Assembly (NCBI GenBank): GCA_022704145.1
Contig: JAKJGY010000008.1
Coordinates: forward strand, 1 to 54,349
Source of the DNA: Verrucomicrobiota bacterium
Lineage (GTDB): Bacteria > Verrucomicrobiota > Kiritimatiellia > RFP12 > UBA1067
DNA: 54,349 bases
Direction: 5' to 3'
Shown here: positions 44,601 to 52,700 of the stretch, in pieces
Layout: the number at the start of each line of letters is the position of its first letter
How positions within the stretch are numbered: the first letter of the stretch is position 1
The notes under the pieces: model-generated
The model's database searches: none
What the model was told of the DNA's origin: nothing
The model's input: only the letters and a program-made list of their open reading frames with translations
Position numbers and translations under genes: made by a program

Positions 44601-46045
44601 CCGTTCAGGCCGCCCTTGCGCAGCAGCACGAAGGCCGAGAGCTGCACGGCGGCCACCGGCAGCGCATAGAAGACGCCCCGCGGCACCGTACACGCGAGCA
44701 GGAAAAGAACAATCAGGCCGACTGCCAAGGCCAGGGTGGGCAAGGCCCAGTCGAACGCCAGGCCATAATAATCGGGCGGGATCTTCTCGCCCGGAATGGC
44801 GGCCAGCCGGAACACGAGGATCAGCAGAGCGGCGCCTGCGGCCGCCAGCCAAGGCACGGCGCCGGCGTCGTTCCATTTCTGGCGGCTGGCGCAGGCGCCC
44901 GCCGCGCACAGCGCGATCACGAGCGACACCAGCGCCGCGACGGACACATACACGCCAGGCCGCATCAGCGGCGCGTCCGTCGGCTCGACCCCGCGCGTGC
45001 CGGTGACCGCCGCGGCCAGAAGGATCAGCAGCGCGCCGAGCACGCCTGCCGTCGCCGCGAGCGCGGGCCCCAGCGCGCCTAGCTTCGCCAGCGGCCGCAT
45101 CCAGGCGCGCCGCTCCCCGCCCTCACGGCACGCCCGCAGGAACAGGGCCGCAACCACTCCGAGCGCCACGCACACGCACCCTGTCACCAGCAGCCCCATC
45201 GAGGGCACCGCAATCTCGCTCACCCCCGCGAGCCCTTTCGGCGCGAACTTGGCATAGGCCGGCCCCTTCATGCCTTTTGCGGCCGGCACCAGCGAGCCGA
45301 GCTGCAGCACATGCGCGGTCAGCGCGACCGGTATGCCGAGCAGCAGGAAGTCACGGAAAAGGGCCACGTCGCGCAGGAAAATCACCACGACCAGCGGCAG
45401 CGCCGCCAGCAGCAGGACCTGGTAGTTCGTGAGGCCCAGCCCGAACACGAAGGCCGTCAGCCACAGGATCTTGTCGGTCGGCTGGCGCATCCAGCGGTAG
45501 GTCAGCAGGAAGATCCACATCAGGAAGAAGGCGTTCAGCGTATAGACTTCGACGATGGTCGCCTGCGACCACATGACCGGGCTGAAGGCGAACGCCAGGC
45601 TTCCCGCCACACCGCCCGCCCAACACAAGAGGTCGCTCTGCGACTGGTCAAAATCGCTCTCGCCGTCATGCGCGTCGCGCATCATGTCCGAAGCCGAGCG
45701 GGTGATCAGCATCGCCGTAAAACCGGCCGCGAATGCGGCGAACACACCCGACATCAGCGAGATGCTCCAGGCCGGCGTGGGCTGGCCGCGGAACGTCACC
45801 CAGTCGAAGATCCGCGCAAAGACGTAGGCGCACATGGTCCAGATCGGATATCCCGGGGGATGGGGTACGCCCAGATGGTCGCCCGCCACAGCCAGCTCAC
45901 CCGAGTCCTCCAGCGTCACGGAGGGGCCCAAGGTCAGAAAATAGACCAGGAAGGAGAGCGCGGTCGCCGTCCAGAAGGCCGTCCAGTCCACACGACGAAA
46001 GAACGCGCCCGGACGGGCCGTCCCGGAAAACAGCTTGTTCATCAT
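41651..46045 (-). CDS. DUF2723 multi-pass membrane protein with TPR C-terminus
   Basis: A 1464-residue membrane protein. Residues about 15-230 contain the DUF2723 hallmark FLTLGPSVTLEDSGELAVAG and VPHPPGYPIWT, a GT-C-type (PMT-like) signature. Many transmembrane segments follow to about residue 1000. The C-terminal 350 residues are soluble TPR-like helices (GLRGEAERAFQEARDLYPV, AEAIDILDAYNQADPNNE). Homologues are large PVC and Bacteroidota putative O-mannosyltransferase-like proteins of unproven activity. The frame is open to 46213 but that extension is Arg/Gly-rich and overlaps the promoter; ATG 46045 (or 46042) starts the real protein. It is divergent from the antiporter. Confidence 0.8.
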   Translation of the reverse strand: MMNKLFSGTARPGAFFRRVDWTAFWTATALSFLVYFLTLGPSVTLEDSGELAVAGDHLGVPHPPGYPIWTMCAYVFARIFDWVTFRGQPTPAWSISLMSGVFAAFAAGFTAMLITRSASDMMRDAHDGESDFDQSQSDLLCWAGGVAGSLAFAFSPVMWSQATIVEVYTLNAFFLMWIFLLTYRWMRQPTDKILWLTAFVFGLGLTNYQVLLLAALPLVVVIFLRDVALFRDFLLLGIPVALTAHVLQLGSLVPAAKGMKGPAYAKFAPKGLAGVSEIAVPSMGLLVTGCVCVALGVVAALFLRACREGGERRAWMRPLAKLGALGPALAATAGVLGALLILLAAAVTGTRGVEPTDAPLMRPGVYVSVAALVSLVIALCAAGACASRQKWNDAGAVPWLAAAGAALLILVFRLAAIPGEKIPPDYYGLAFDWALPTLALAVGLIVLFLLACTVPRGVFYALPVAAVQLSAFVLLRKGGLNGLTHPSSWWFWWPVIWNFLVVGLAWLTLPNGKTVALTTLFAELGVSFYIYMPIVSDLRNPPMNWGYPRTWEGFKHAITRGQYEKLAPSDVFTKKFLLQLGFYFTDLRMQFTLLVVPLGFLPFTLWSFRTRNGRFRAALVATALYLATFGCVLLSEFLGFDPALRLKASWACLLLAVTAVGAVALAVFTLLNRKWDLAARVTGVTLLGAVGLACIGLIVKLGLLMKHGGLKPVEVVLRFDKVLIGLILLLLLAGVALIVLRQLEEYVVRTWRAHHVSEGLTTLVVLLGLLAVVGGVLAKTLIHFLSKPPPPGALPPDPTLGLKLGALALSVLILAAVGAAWYLFRKFTERSLDVRSDMDTVTQQWLIATATGFLVMSVLLVVLANIKGDLQDAFIQKVKFVSSHGLFAIWIGYGLAFGLTLGNRLLKWLGRSLGLPGKAQKVLRVGLVGLGLLAAAIPVYENYTNESLVFMMSGAEQNGHDFGWQFGNYQLRGADSIIEELEADEEPLPNPLYPPEMEPNAIFFGGTDPGRFVPTYMIYSAQVRPDVYLITQNALADNTYMSTMRDLYGDRIWIPTPDDSARAFQVYVDEVQAGKRPKNADLTIENGRVQVSGALGVMEINGILCDMIFAKNKARHAFYIEESYVINWMFPYLTPHGLIMRINAEKQPLARGVVQDDLDFWDWYIRRLLRDPMFRRDLPAQKSFSKLRSAIAGLYVSQGLRGEAERAFQEARDLYPVSPEANFRLVQEVLLPQSRTAEAIDILDAYNQADPNNERGYGFVSYIRRVASTEARVRELSARLQANKNLTPDEAFELASSLRELGQNEAAANYLEQLAKLSTQPLERLFEIGILLGGYKRFPAAVQALDVVQSRLPANIPPERLLEMVRVYGEAGQTGKIAPLLYRYLQLRPKDWEAWIDYATLCAMQQQAQQMQYSLQQAITHGRLEALQRIHEHPILSKAAEPLMRQLIQQATGGISPLSPMRGR

Positions 46046-46079
46046 AGAGTGTGTTCCACAATCCAATCCGTTGCGCCAT

Positions 46080-46108
46080 AATGTACCGTTGAAGCCGCTT
46101 GGTCGCAA
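46080..46108 (-). promoter_or_regulatory. candidate promoter of the DUF2723-Agl23 operon
   Basis: On the minus strand TTGCGA (46108-46103) and TACATT (46085-46080) are 17 bases apart, about 35 bases before ATG 46045. Confidence 0.4.
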
Positions 46109-46258
46109 GGACAAGTTTCTTGCGTGCGCGTACGACGTGGCGGCCGAGCCTGGGGCCGTCATCCCGGATTGACTCCCCCACCCGTTTACCCTATCGTATC
46201 GCCGTGCCTCCACGCGCCGCGAAAAGGGTGTCGGGAGGCGTTCACAGGAGGCAAGAGG

Positions 46259-48772
46259 GTGACACTGACAGACCCCATCCTGGTCTTCACCGTACTCGCG
46301 CTGGTCATGCTGCTGGCCCCCCTGCTGGCCAGGCGGCTCCGCGTGCCCGACCTGGTCCTGCTCATCCTTGCCGGAATGTTGCTGGGGCCGTATGGCTCAG
46401 GGCTGCTTACCCGCAACACGGCCGTAACACTTTTCGGCAGCGTCGGCCTGCTCTATATCATGTTTCTGGCCGGCCTCGAGATCGATCTCCACCGTTTCGC
46501 CAGAACCCGCGGACGCAGCATGGGTTTCGGCCTGCTGACCTTCGCGATCCCCCAGCTCTGCGGAACCGTCGTGGGCGTCTTCGTGCTGGGCTTCACCTGG
46601 CCCACCGCCCTCCTGCTCGCCAGCATGTTCGCCTCGCACACGCTGCTCGCCTACCCGATCGCGAGCCGCCTGGGACTCGCCCGCAGCGAGCCCGTCGCGG
46701 TGACGGTCGGCGCGACCATCATCACGGACACGCTCGCCCTGCTCGTGCTCGCCATCATCGCCGACTCCGCCCGCGGCCTGGCCCTCGGCCCCGCCTTCTG
46801 GCTCCATATTTCAGCCGGCCTCACCCTGCTCGTCGTTCTCGCGTGGTGGGGCATCCCGCGACTGGCCGGCTGGTTCTTCCAGCAGGTGCCGGAAACCGGC
46901 GGCGCCCAGTTCCTCTTCGTGCTCGTGACCGTTTGCGGGTTCGCCTACCTGTCGCATTTCGCAAAAATGGAACCGATCATCGGGGCCTTCCTTGCGGGCG
47001 CCGCCTTCAGCCGTCTGATCCCCGAGCAGAGCGTCCTGATGAACCGTGTGGTCTTCGCCGGACATACGCTGTTCATCCCCTTCTTTCTGATCTCGGTGGG
47101 CATGCTGCTCGACCCCCTCTCGCTGGCCAAGAGCCCGCGCAGTTGGCTAGTGGCCGCGGTGATGGTGCTGGCGGTGATCCTTACCAAGTATGCCGCCGCC
47201 GAGGCGGCAGGGCGGCTCTTCGGTTACGGGCGCGACGCCCGCAAGGTCATGTTCGGGCTCAGCGTCGTCCAGGCCGCCGCAACCCTGGCCGCGGTGCTCG
47301 TGGGCTACGACCTCAAGCTGTTCGACGAGACCGTCCTGAATGGCGCGGTGGCCATGATCGTCGTCACCTGTCCGCTGGGCGCCTGGATGACCGACCGCCA
47401 CGGACGCCGCCTCGCGGCGGCAGCGCCCCCCCGCGAGCCTGCCGCGGCGGGCGGTCAGCGGCTGCTGATTCCGGTCGCGCACCCGGATTACGCCGCACGG
47501 CTCCTCGACCTCTCCTTCCTGATCCGTGACCCTGCCTCTTCCGGCACGCTCCATCCGCTCACCATCATCCCCGATGCCGGCGACACCGAAGCGGCCCTCG
47601 CGTGCGGCGAGAAGCTGCTCGCCTCCTGCCTGACACACGCGGCCTCGACGGATATCCCTGTCTCGCCGACCGTGCGTGTCGACGTCAACGCCGCCGACGG
47701 GATCTGCCGCGCCGCCAAGGAGCTGCGGGCCACGCTCGTGCTCAGCGGCTGGGGAGGCGCACGCACCGCCTCAGCGCGGCTCTTCGGCTCCGTGACCGAA
47801 CAACTGATCGGAACCTGTTCCTCGCGCATGCTGTTCTGCCGTCTTTGCCGCCCCTTGAACACCACGCGCGCCGTCCGCCTCGTCCTGCCCCCGCTTGCCG
47901 ACCGGCGCAACGACCTGGACCTCCTCGCCTCCGAGAGCAAGCGCCTCGCCTCCCAGCTCGGGGCGCACCTCCACGTCTATCTTGTCGGCACGGACATCCT
48001 GGCGCTGCACGAGCGCCTGTCACGGATACACCCGACCCTCCCGCTCGCGTTCACCGAGATGCCCACCTGGGCCGACGTGCGCGACCGGCTCTTGGCCGAC
48101 GCGGAGCCAGAGGATCTGCTGGTCGCGCTCGGCGAGCGCCGTGCGAGCCCGCTCTGGACACCGACGCTCGAAAAGCTCGCCGCTCTGCTCGCCTCCCGCT
48201 TCGCGGCGCACAACCTGCTGCTCGCCTACCCCGCCCTGGACATCAATGAGAACGCGCCGCCCGCAAGCGCCGCGCACACGGCTGCACCCCGCCTGAGAGC
48301 CTGCGACTTAGGCCGCGAGCGACGGCTCGCGCGCGCCGTACAACTGATGGCGGCCACCGCGTTCCCCGCCGACGCCCCAGCCGGCGCCGAGGCCAGAAAC
48401 CTGCTGCTGGCCTCGGCGGAGGCCTATCCGGTCGCCTTAGGCGGCGGTGTCGCCCTGCTTCACGCCCACTGCGAACGCATCAGCCGACCGGTGCTCGTGG
48501 TGGGCCGCGGCTCGGCCGAATGGGCGCTCGCAGGTCTCGCCGAGCCCGCCCGCACCCTCCTGGCCCTGCTCACGCCCGCCGCGGACACGCCCGAGAGCCA
48601 CCTCCGCGTCCTCGCCGCGCTAGGCCGCCGCTTCCTGGCGCCTGCCATGCGCCAGGCCGTGCAGAACGCGCTCTCGGCCGAGGAGGTCGTCCGCCTGCTC
48701 GAGGCCCCGCCCGTGTCGGCGGACGGCACGCTCACTTCTCCGGCTCAAGCTCAAGAATCGTCAGTTTCCTGA
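46259..48772 (+). CDS. cation:proton antiporter with USP-like and EIIA-like C-terminal domains
   Basis: An 837-residue inner-membrane protein. Residues 1-385 are a CPA2-type Na+/H+ exchanger core of about a dozen helices, including MFLAGLEIDL, where the acidic residue of the ion path lies, and IIGAFLAGAAFSRLIP. Residues about 400-660 look like two universal-stress-protein-type domains. Residues about 695-830 resemble a PTS EIIA(Ntr/Fru) domain: GGGVALLHAHCERI holds His735 at the usual phosphorylation-site position, and the C-terminal pattern SHLRVLAALGRRF fits. GTG 46259 is preceded by AGGAGG, so the upstream ATG frame is rejected. The 3' end overlaps the convergent DUF1080 gene by 41 bases. 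Confidence 0.8.
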   Translation: MTLTDPILVFTVLALVMLLAPLLARRLRVPDLVLLILAGMLLGPYGSGLLTRNTAVTLFGSVGLLYIMFLAGLEIDLHRFARTRGRSMGFGLLTFAIPQLCGTVVGVFVLGFTWPTALLLASMFASHTLLAYPIASRLGLARSEPVAVTVGATIITDTLALLVLAIIADSARGLALGPAFWLHISAGLTLLVVLAWWGIPRLAGWFFQQVPETGGAQFLFVLVTVCGFAYLSHFAKMEPIIGAFLAGAAFSRLIPEQSVLMNRVVFAGHTLFIPFFLISVGMLLDPLSLAKSPRSWLVAAVMVLAVILTKYAAAEAAGRLFGYGRDARKVMFGLSVVQAAATLAAVLVGYDLKLFDETVLNGAVAMIVVTCPLGAWMTDRHGRRLAAAAPPREPAAAGGQRLLIPVAHPDYAARLLDLSFLIRDPASSGTLHPLTIIPDAGDTEAALACGEKLLASCLTHAASTDIPVSPTVRVDVNAADGICRAAKELRATLVLSGWGGARTASARLFGSVTEQLIGTCSSRMLFCRLCRPLNTTRAVRLVLPPLADRRNDLDLLASESKRLASQLGAHLHVYLVGTDILALHERLSRIHPTLPLAFTEMPTWADVRDRLLADAEPEDLLVALGERRASPLWTPTLEKLAALLASRFAAHNLLLAYPALDINENAPPASAAHTAAPRLRACDLGRERRLARAVQLMAATAFPADAPAGAEARNLLLASAEAYPVALGGGVALLHAHCERISRPVLVVGRGSAEWALAGLAEPARTLLALLTPAADTPESHLRVLAALGRRFLAPAMRQAVQNALSAEEVVRLLEAPPVSADGTLTSPAQAQESSVS

Positions 48773-49298
48773 AGAGGAACTGCCCGCCATTGGGAACCTC
48801 GGCCTGGAGGCACAGATGGCCCTTGGCCGGCACGATCCCCTGACGCGCCCAGGCCGGCTCACCGTTAAACTCAAGCGACGCCGTCTGACCTTTGACCGTC
48901 AGCTTGAAATGGTTCCATTCGCCCGGCTTGTACAGGCTCACCGCCTTGGCTCGGTCCGCACCGTGGATCGATCCCTCCTGCCCCTTGCGCATGTTGACCT
49001 GGTGCTCCTTGGGCCACGGGAACTTGCCTTGCGGCTCGCCGGCCCGGAAGTACACGCCCGAGTCCCACATGTTCGTGGAGAGGGCCTTCCACTCGCACTC
49101 GAAAACGAAGTCGGCATACTCCTTCTCAGCCTGCAAATAACCGTTTCCCGCCTTGAGCAGGATCGCCCCGTCCACAACCTCAGCCTCGCAGGTGACAACC
49201 TTCCACCCCGCCAAGGTCTTACCGTCGAACAGCGAGACCGGCTCCGCCGCACACGCCACCAACGCCGCCGCCAACACCATCACCCCCGCTAAACGCAT
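48732..49298 (-). CDS. DUF1080 lipoprotein (single domain)
   Basis: A 188-residue secreted protein with a lipobox (LVAC; Cys16 from this start), so probably membrane-anchored. The single DUF1080 domain opens with VSLFDGKTLAGWKVV; DSGVYFRAGEPQG and LCLQAEVPNGGQFLFRKLTI are typical. Proposed activity is on 3-keto-glycosides by family name only. The ATG at 49298 has AGGGGG six bases upstream; the ATG at 49304 would abut that site. Its 3' end overlaps the antiporter gene tail to tail. Confidence 0.82.
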   Translation of the reverse strand: MRLAGVMVLAAALVACAAEPVSLFDGKTLAGWKVVTCEAEVVDGAILLKAGNGYLQAEKEYADFVFECEWKALSTNMWDSGVYFRAGEPQGKFPWPKEHQVNMRKGQEGSIHGADRAKAVSLYKPGEWNHFKLTVKGQTASLEFNGEPAWARQGIVPAKGHLCLQAEVPNGGQFLFRKLTILELEPEK

Positions 49299-49792
49299 AA
49301 TCATCCCCCTGCTGTTTGAGTTACTGACGGCGGACAGTTTTCCATATTCTCACGGCCTTGTCAAAGCCGACCCCGATCCCGACACCGAAGACCCGAGTGC
49401 CTCTTAACGAACAACACGGATAAAGTGTAAGTTGTTTGGAAGGGTGAAATACTGGAATGGTGATTCTGCTGAAAATGCCGTTCCTGGGCTGTGATCATGC
49501 TCGTCCTTCGTCTTCGCACTCGATTTCGCCGGGGTTCTCGAGAACGAGGACGGCGACGAGAACGAGGGGGCAGAGCCGACTTTTTCAGCGCAACCGAATG
49601 TTGGAAGATCACTTCGGCTACTTCGGTCTCTAACACATCATTCCATCCTTCCAATTTGGGTTGCGGGACGCGCCCGCGTGAGAATGACTGCGCCTGACAC
49701 GGTTGCGGCTTGACGCCCCGCCGGTTTCTTTCTAACGTGTACGACAACGTTATTGAGTGCCGCCTTGTCCTTCACACCGCTCCGGAAGACCG
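49299..49792. other. divergent intergenic region, 494 bp
   Basis: No gene recognised. It contains low-complexity GA/CG sequence at about 49535-49570, starting with the palindrome TTCTCGAGAA followed by an irregular GACGAG/AACGAG series. Upstream at 49500-49530 lies a loosely complementary TCGTC/TTCG stretch. A TTGACG promoter candidate lies at 49710-49738. Confidence 0.45.
49710..49738 (+). promoter_or_regulatory. candidate promoter of the HzsA-SUMF1 gene
   Basis: TTGACG and TAACGT are 17 bases apart, 54 bases before ATG 49793. The -35 is identical to that of 15717 and 1297; the -10 is weaker. Confidence 0.4.
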
Positions 49793-52700
49793 ATGAACAA
49801 GACCTTCCTCCGCCTGACGCTCCTGCTCGGCGCCTGCGCCGCACTCGCCGAACCCGCCGCCAGCCGCCGCACCCTCGCGCGACTCAGACCGGAGGCCGTG
49901 GCCGAGGCCCGCCAAGACATGGCCCGGCGCTGGCCGGAGCGCTTCGGCGCCGCCCCCCCGCCTGTCTGGCTCGGCTCGCTTCAGACCGAGCGTGACGCGC
50001 TGCTGAAGCGCCTCGACACGGGAGACGCCGCCGCCGCGCACGAGGCGGACGCGCTCCTCGCACGGGTGCGCGAGACCCTGCTGTCGCTGCCGCTGCTCGA
50101 CGCCGACCGGCTGATCGCCGTGCGGCGCGGCTCCGCTAACCTCGCCCTGCCCAGCAACTGGGACAATCTCCGCGGCGTCAGCCGCAAAGGCCTGACGAAT
50201 GAGATCGTCACGCTCACCGCACTGCGCGGCACGCCGCGTGCCGCGCCCCTCTGGCGCCCCTCCGGCCGGGAGGACTTCGTCGGCGACCTCTGCCTGCACT
50301 GGGACGCGCGCCGCCTGATGTTCACCTCGAATAACGACAAAGGCCAATACCGCGTCTATTCGCTCGACCTCGACCCCGGGCGCCCGCCCAGCGCCGCCGA
50401 GCTGCGCCAGATCCCCGATGCCGACGTCGACAATTACGCGGGCTGCTGGCTCCCGGACGGCGCCTACCTCTTCCTCTCGACCGCCTCCATGCTGGGCGTC
50501 CCCTGTGTGCGCGGCGGCTCCCATATCGCCCATCTCTTCCGCGCCGAGCCGGACGGCGCTATCCGGCGCCTGACTTTCGACCAGGAGCACAACTGGTGCC
50601 CCACCCCCCTCGCCGACGGGCGCGTCATGTACCTCCGCTGGGAGTACAGCGACATCCCCCACTTCGTCGCCCGGATCCTCTTCACCATGAACCCCGACGG
50701 CACCGGCCAGCGCGAACTCTACGGAAGCAACTCCTACTGGCCGAACTCGCTCTTCTTCGCGCGGCCCATCCCTGACGACACCCACCGCTTCTGCGCCGTC
50801 GTCAGCGGCCATCACGACACCCACCGCATGGGCGAGCTGATCCTCTTCGACCCCACCCGCGGACGCTTCGAGGCGGACGGCGTCGTGCAGCGCATCCCCG
50901 GCCGCGGACAGCCGGTCGTGCCGGTGATCGCCGACCGCCTGGTCAGCGACTCTTGGCCCAAGTTCCTCCATCCGCAGCCGCTCGGCGGCCCCTATTTCCT
51001 CACGGCCTGCCAGCCCGACGCGCAGACGCCCTGGGGCCTCTACCTGGCTGACACGTTCGACAACCTGACCCTGATCGCCGAGGAGCCCGGCGCCGCCCTG
51101 CTCGAGCCGCTCCTGTGGCAGCCCGCCACACCCCCGCCCGTCATCCCCTCGCAGGTGCGGCCCGGCACGCCCGCGCTCGTCAAGGTCGTCGACGTCTACG
51201 AAGGCCCCGGGCTCGCAGGCATCCCCCGCGGCACGGTCAAGGCCCTGCGCGTCATCGCCTACTCCTTCTCCTACCGCGGCATGGGCGGGCAGGTCGACCG
51301 CGTCGGCCTGGACGGGCCCTGGGACGTCCGGCGGATCCTCGGCACCGTCCCCGTCGCCGCAGACGGCTCCGCGTTCTTCGAGGTTCCCGCCAACACGCCC
51401 GTGGCCTTCCAGCCGCTCGACGCCCAGGGGCGCGCCCTGCAGCTCATGCGGAGCTGGACCACCGTGATGCCGGGCGAACTGCAGTCCTGCGCGGGATGCC
51501 ACGAGCCCCAGAACTCCGGCTCCGGCCCGCGCCAGCGCATGGCCGCCCTCGACCAGGCGCCCGCGCGGATCACGCCCTGGCAGGGTCCGGCCAGAGGCTT
51601 CTCGTTCAACCGCGAGATCCAGCCCCTGCTCGACCGCCGATGCGTCCGGTGCCACGACGGACGCGCGCCCGACCGCCCCGACCTCACCCTCCGCCCGGAC
51701 GTCGAGGCCGGCTCCGCCGCAGCCTCATACAACAAGGAGGCGCACTTCCCCCCCGCCTATCTGGCGCTGCGCCGCTACGTCCGCGGCCACACCATCGAGA
51801 GCGACATGCACCTCCTGACGCCCTGCGAGTTCCATGCCGCGACCACCGACCTCGTGCGCCTCCTGGAGGACGGCCACCACCACGTCCGCCTCGACCCTGA
51901 GGAGTGGGAGCGCCTGAATGTCTGGATCGACCTCAACACGCCCGCGCACGGCACATGGACCGAGTGCGCCGGCGCCGCGCGCGTCACCGCGGTGGCCGCC
52001 CGACGGCGCGAGCTGCTCAACCGCTACGCCGGCTTCGACGAGGACCCCGAAGACACCGAACTGCGCGCCGCACCCCCCCGCCCCGCCCCGCCCCTGCCCA
52101 GCGAGGCGCCTGTTGTCGCCGCCGTCGCATCCCCGCGTGAGCGCCCCGTGCCCGTGCCCGCGCCCGAGCCCTTCCAGCCCGCCACGCGCACCCTCGACCT
52201 CGGCGCGGGCGTCTCACTCGTCTTCACGCGCATCCCGGGCGGCACACTTCAGAACGGCCCCGGGCCCGCGCACCGCTTCCCGGCCACGCTCTGGTTCGGC
52301 GCCTGCGAGATCCGTAACCGCGAGTACGCCCGCTTCGATCCCGCGCATGACAGCCGCCTCGAGACCGGCGAGTTCCTCCAGTTCAGCGAGCGCGAGCGCG
52401 GCTACCCGTGCAACCTGCCCGACCAGCCGGTCTGCCGCGTCTCCCGCGCACGCGCCCAAGCCTTCTGCGACTGGCTCTCCGCACGCTCGGGTCAGCGCTG
52501 CCGCCTGCCGAGCGCCGCCGAATGGGAGTGGGCCGCGCGGGCCGGAACTGCCGGCGACGCGCCCTGGGGCGCGCCGGGCGACGACTTCACGCCTTCCGCC
52601 AACCTCGCCGACGCCACCCTGCGCGCCGTCGACACCTTCGGCTGGGGCCTCCCGTCCGGCGCCATCCCGCCGATCCGCCCCGCCGCCGCCCTGAAAGACG

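Noticed and set aside
42302-45082. Plus-strand open frames of 508 and 385 codons opposite the DUF2723 gene
   Set aside because: Their composition (Gln/His/Arg-rich, no hydrophobic core) is that of antisense of a membrane protein gene.
46046-46213. N-terminal extension of the DUF2723 protein to 46213
   Set aside because: It precedes the natural membrane start, is low in hydrophobic residues and covers the promoter at 46080-46108.
51288-51700. Hydrazine synthase activity of the HzsA-like protein
   Set aside because: Only the middle-domain resemblance and two CxxCH motifs are present; homologues are widespread in PVC bacteria without anammox metabolism.
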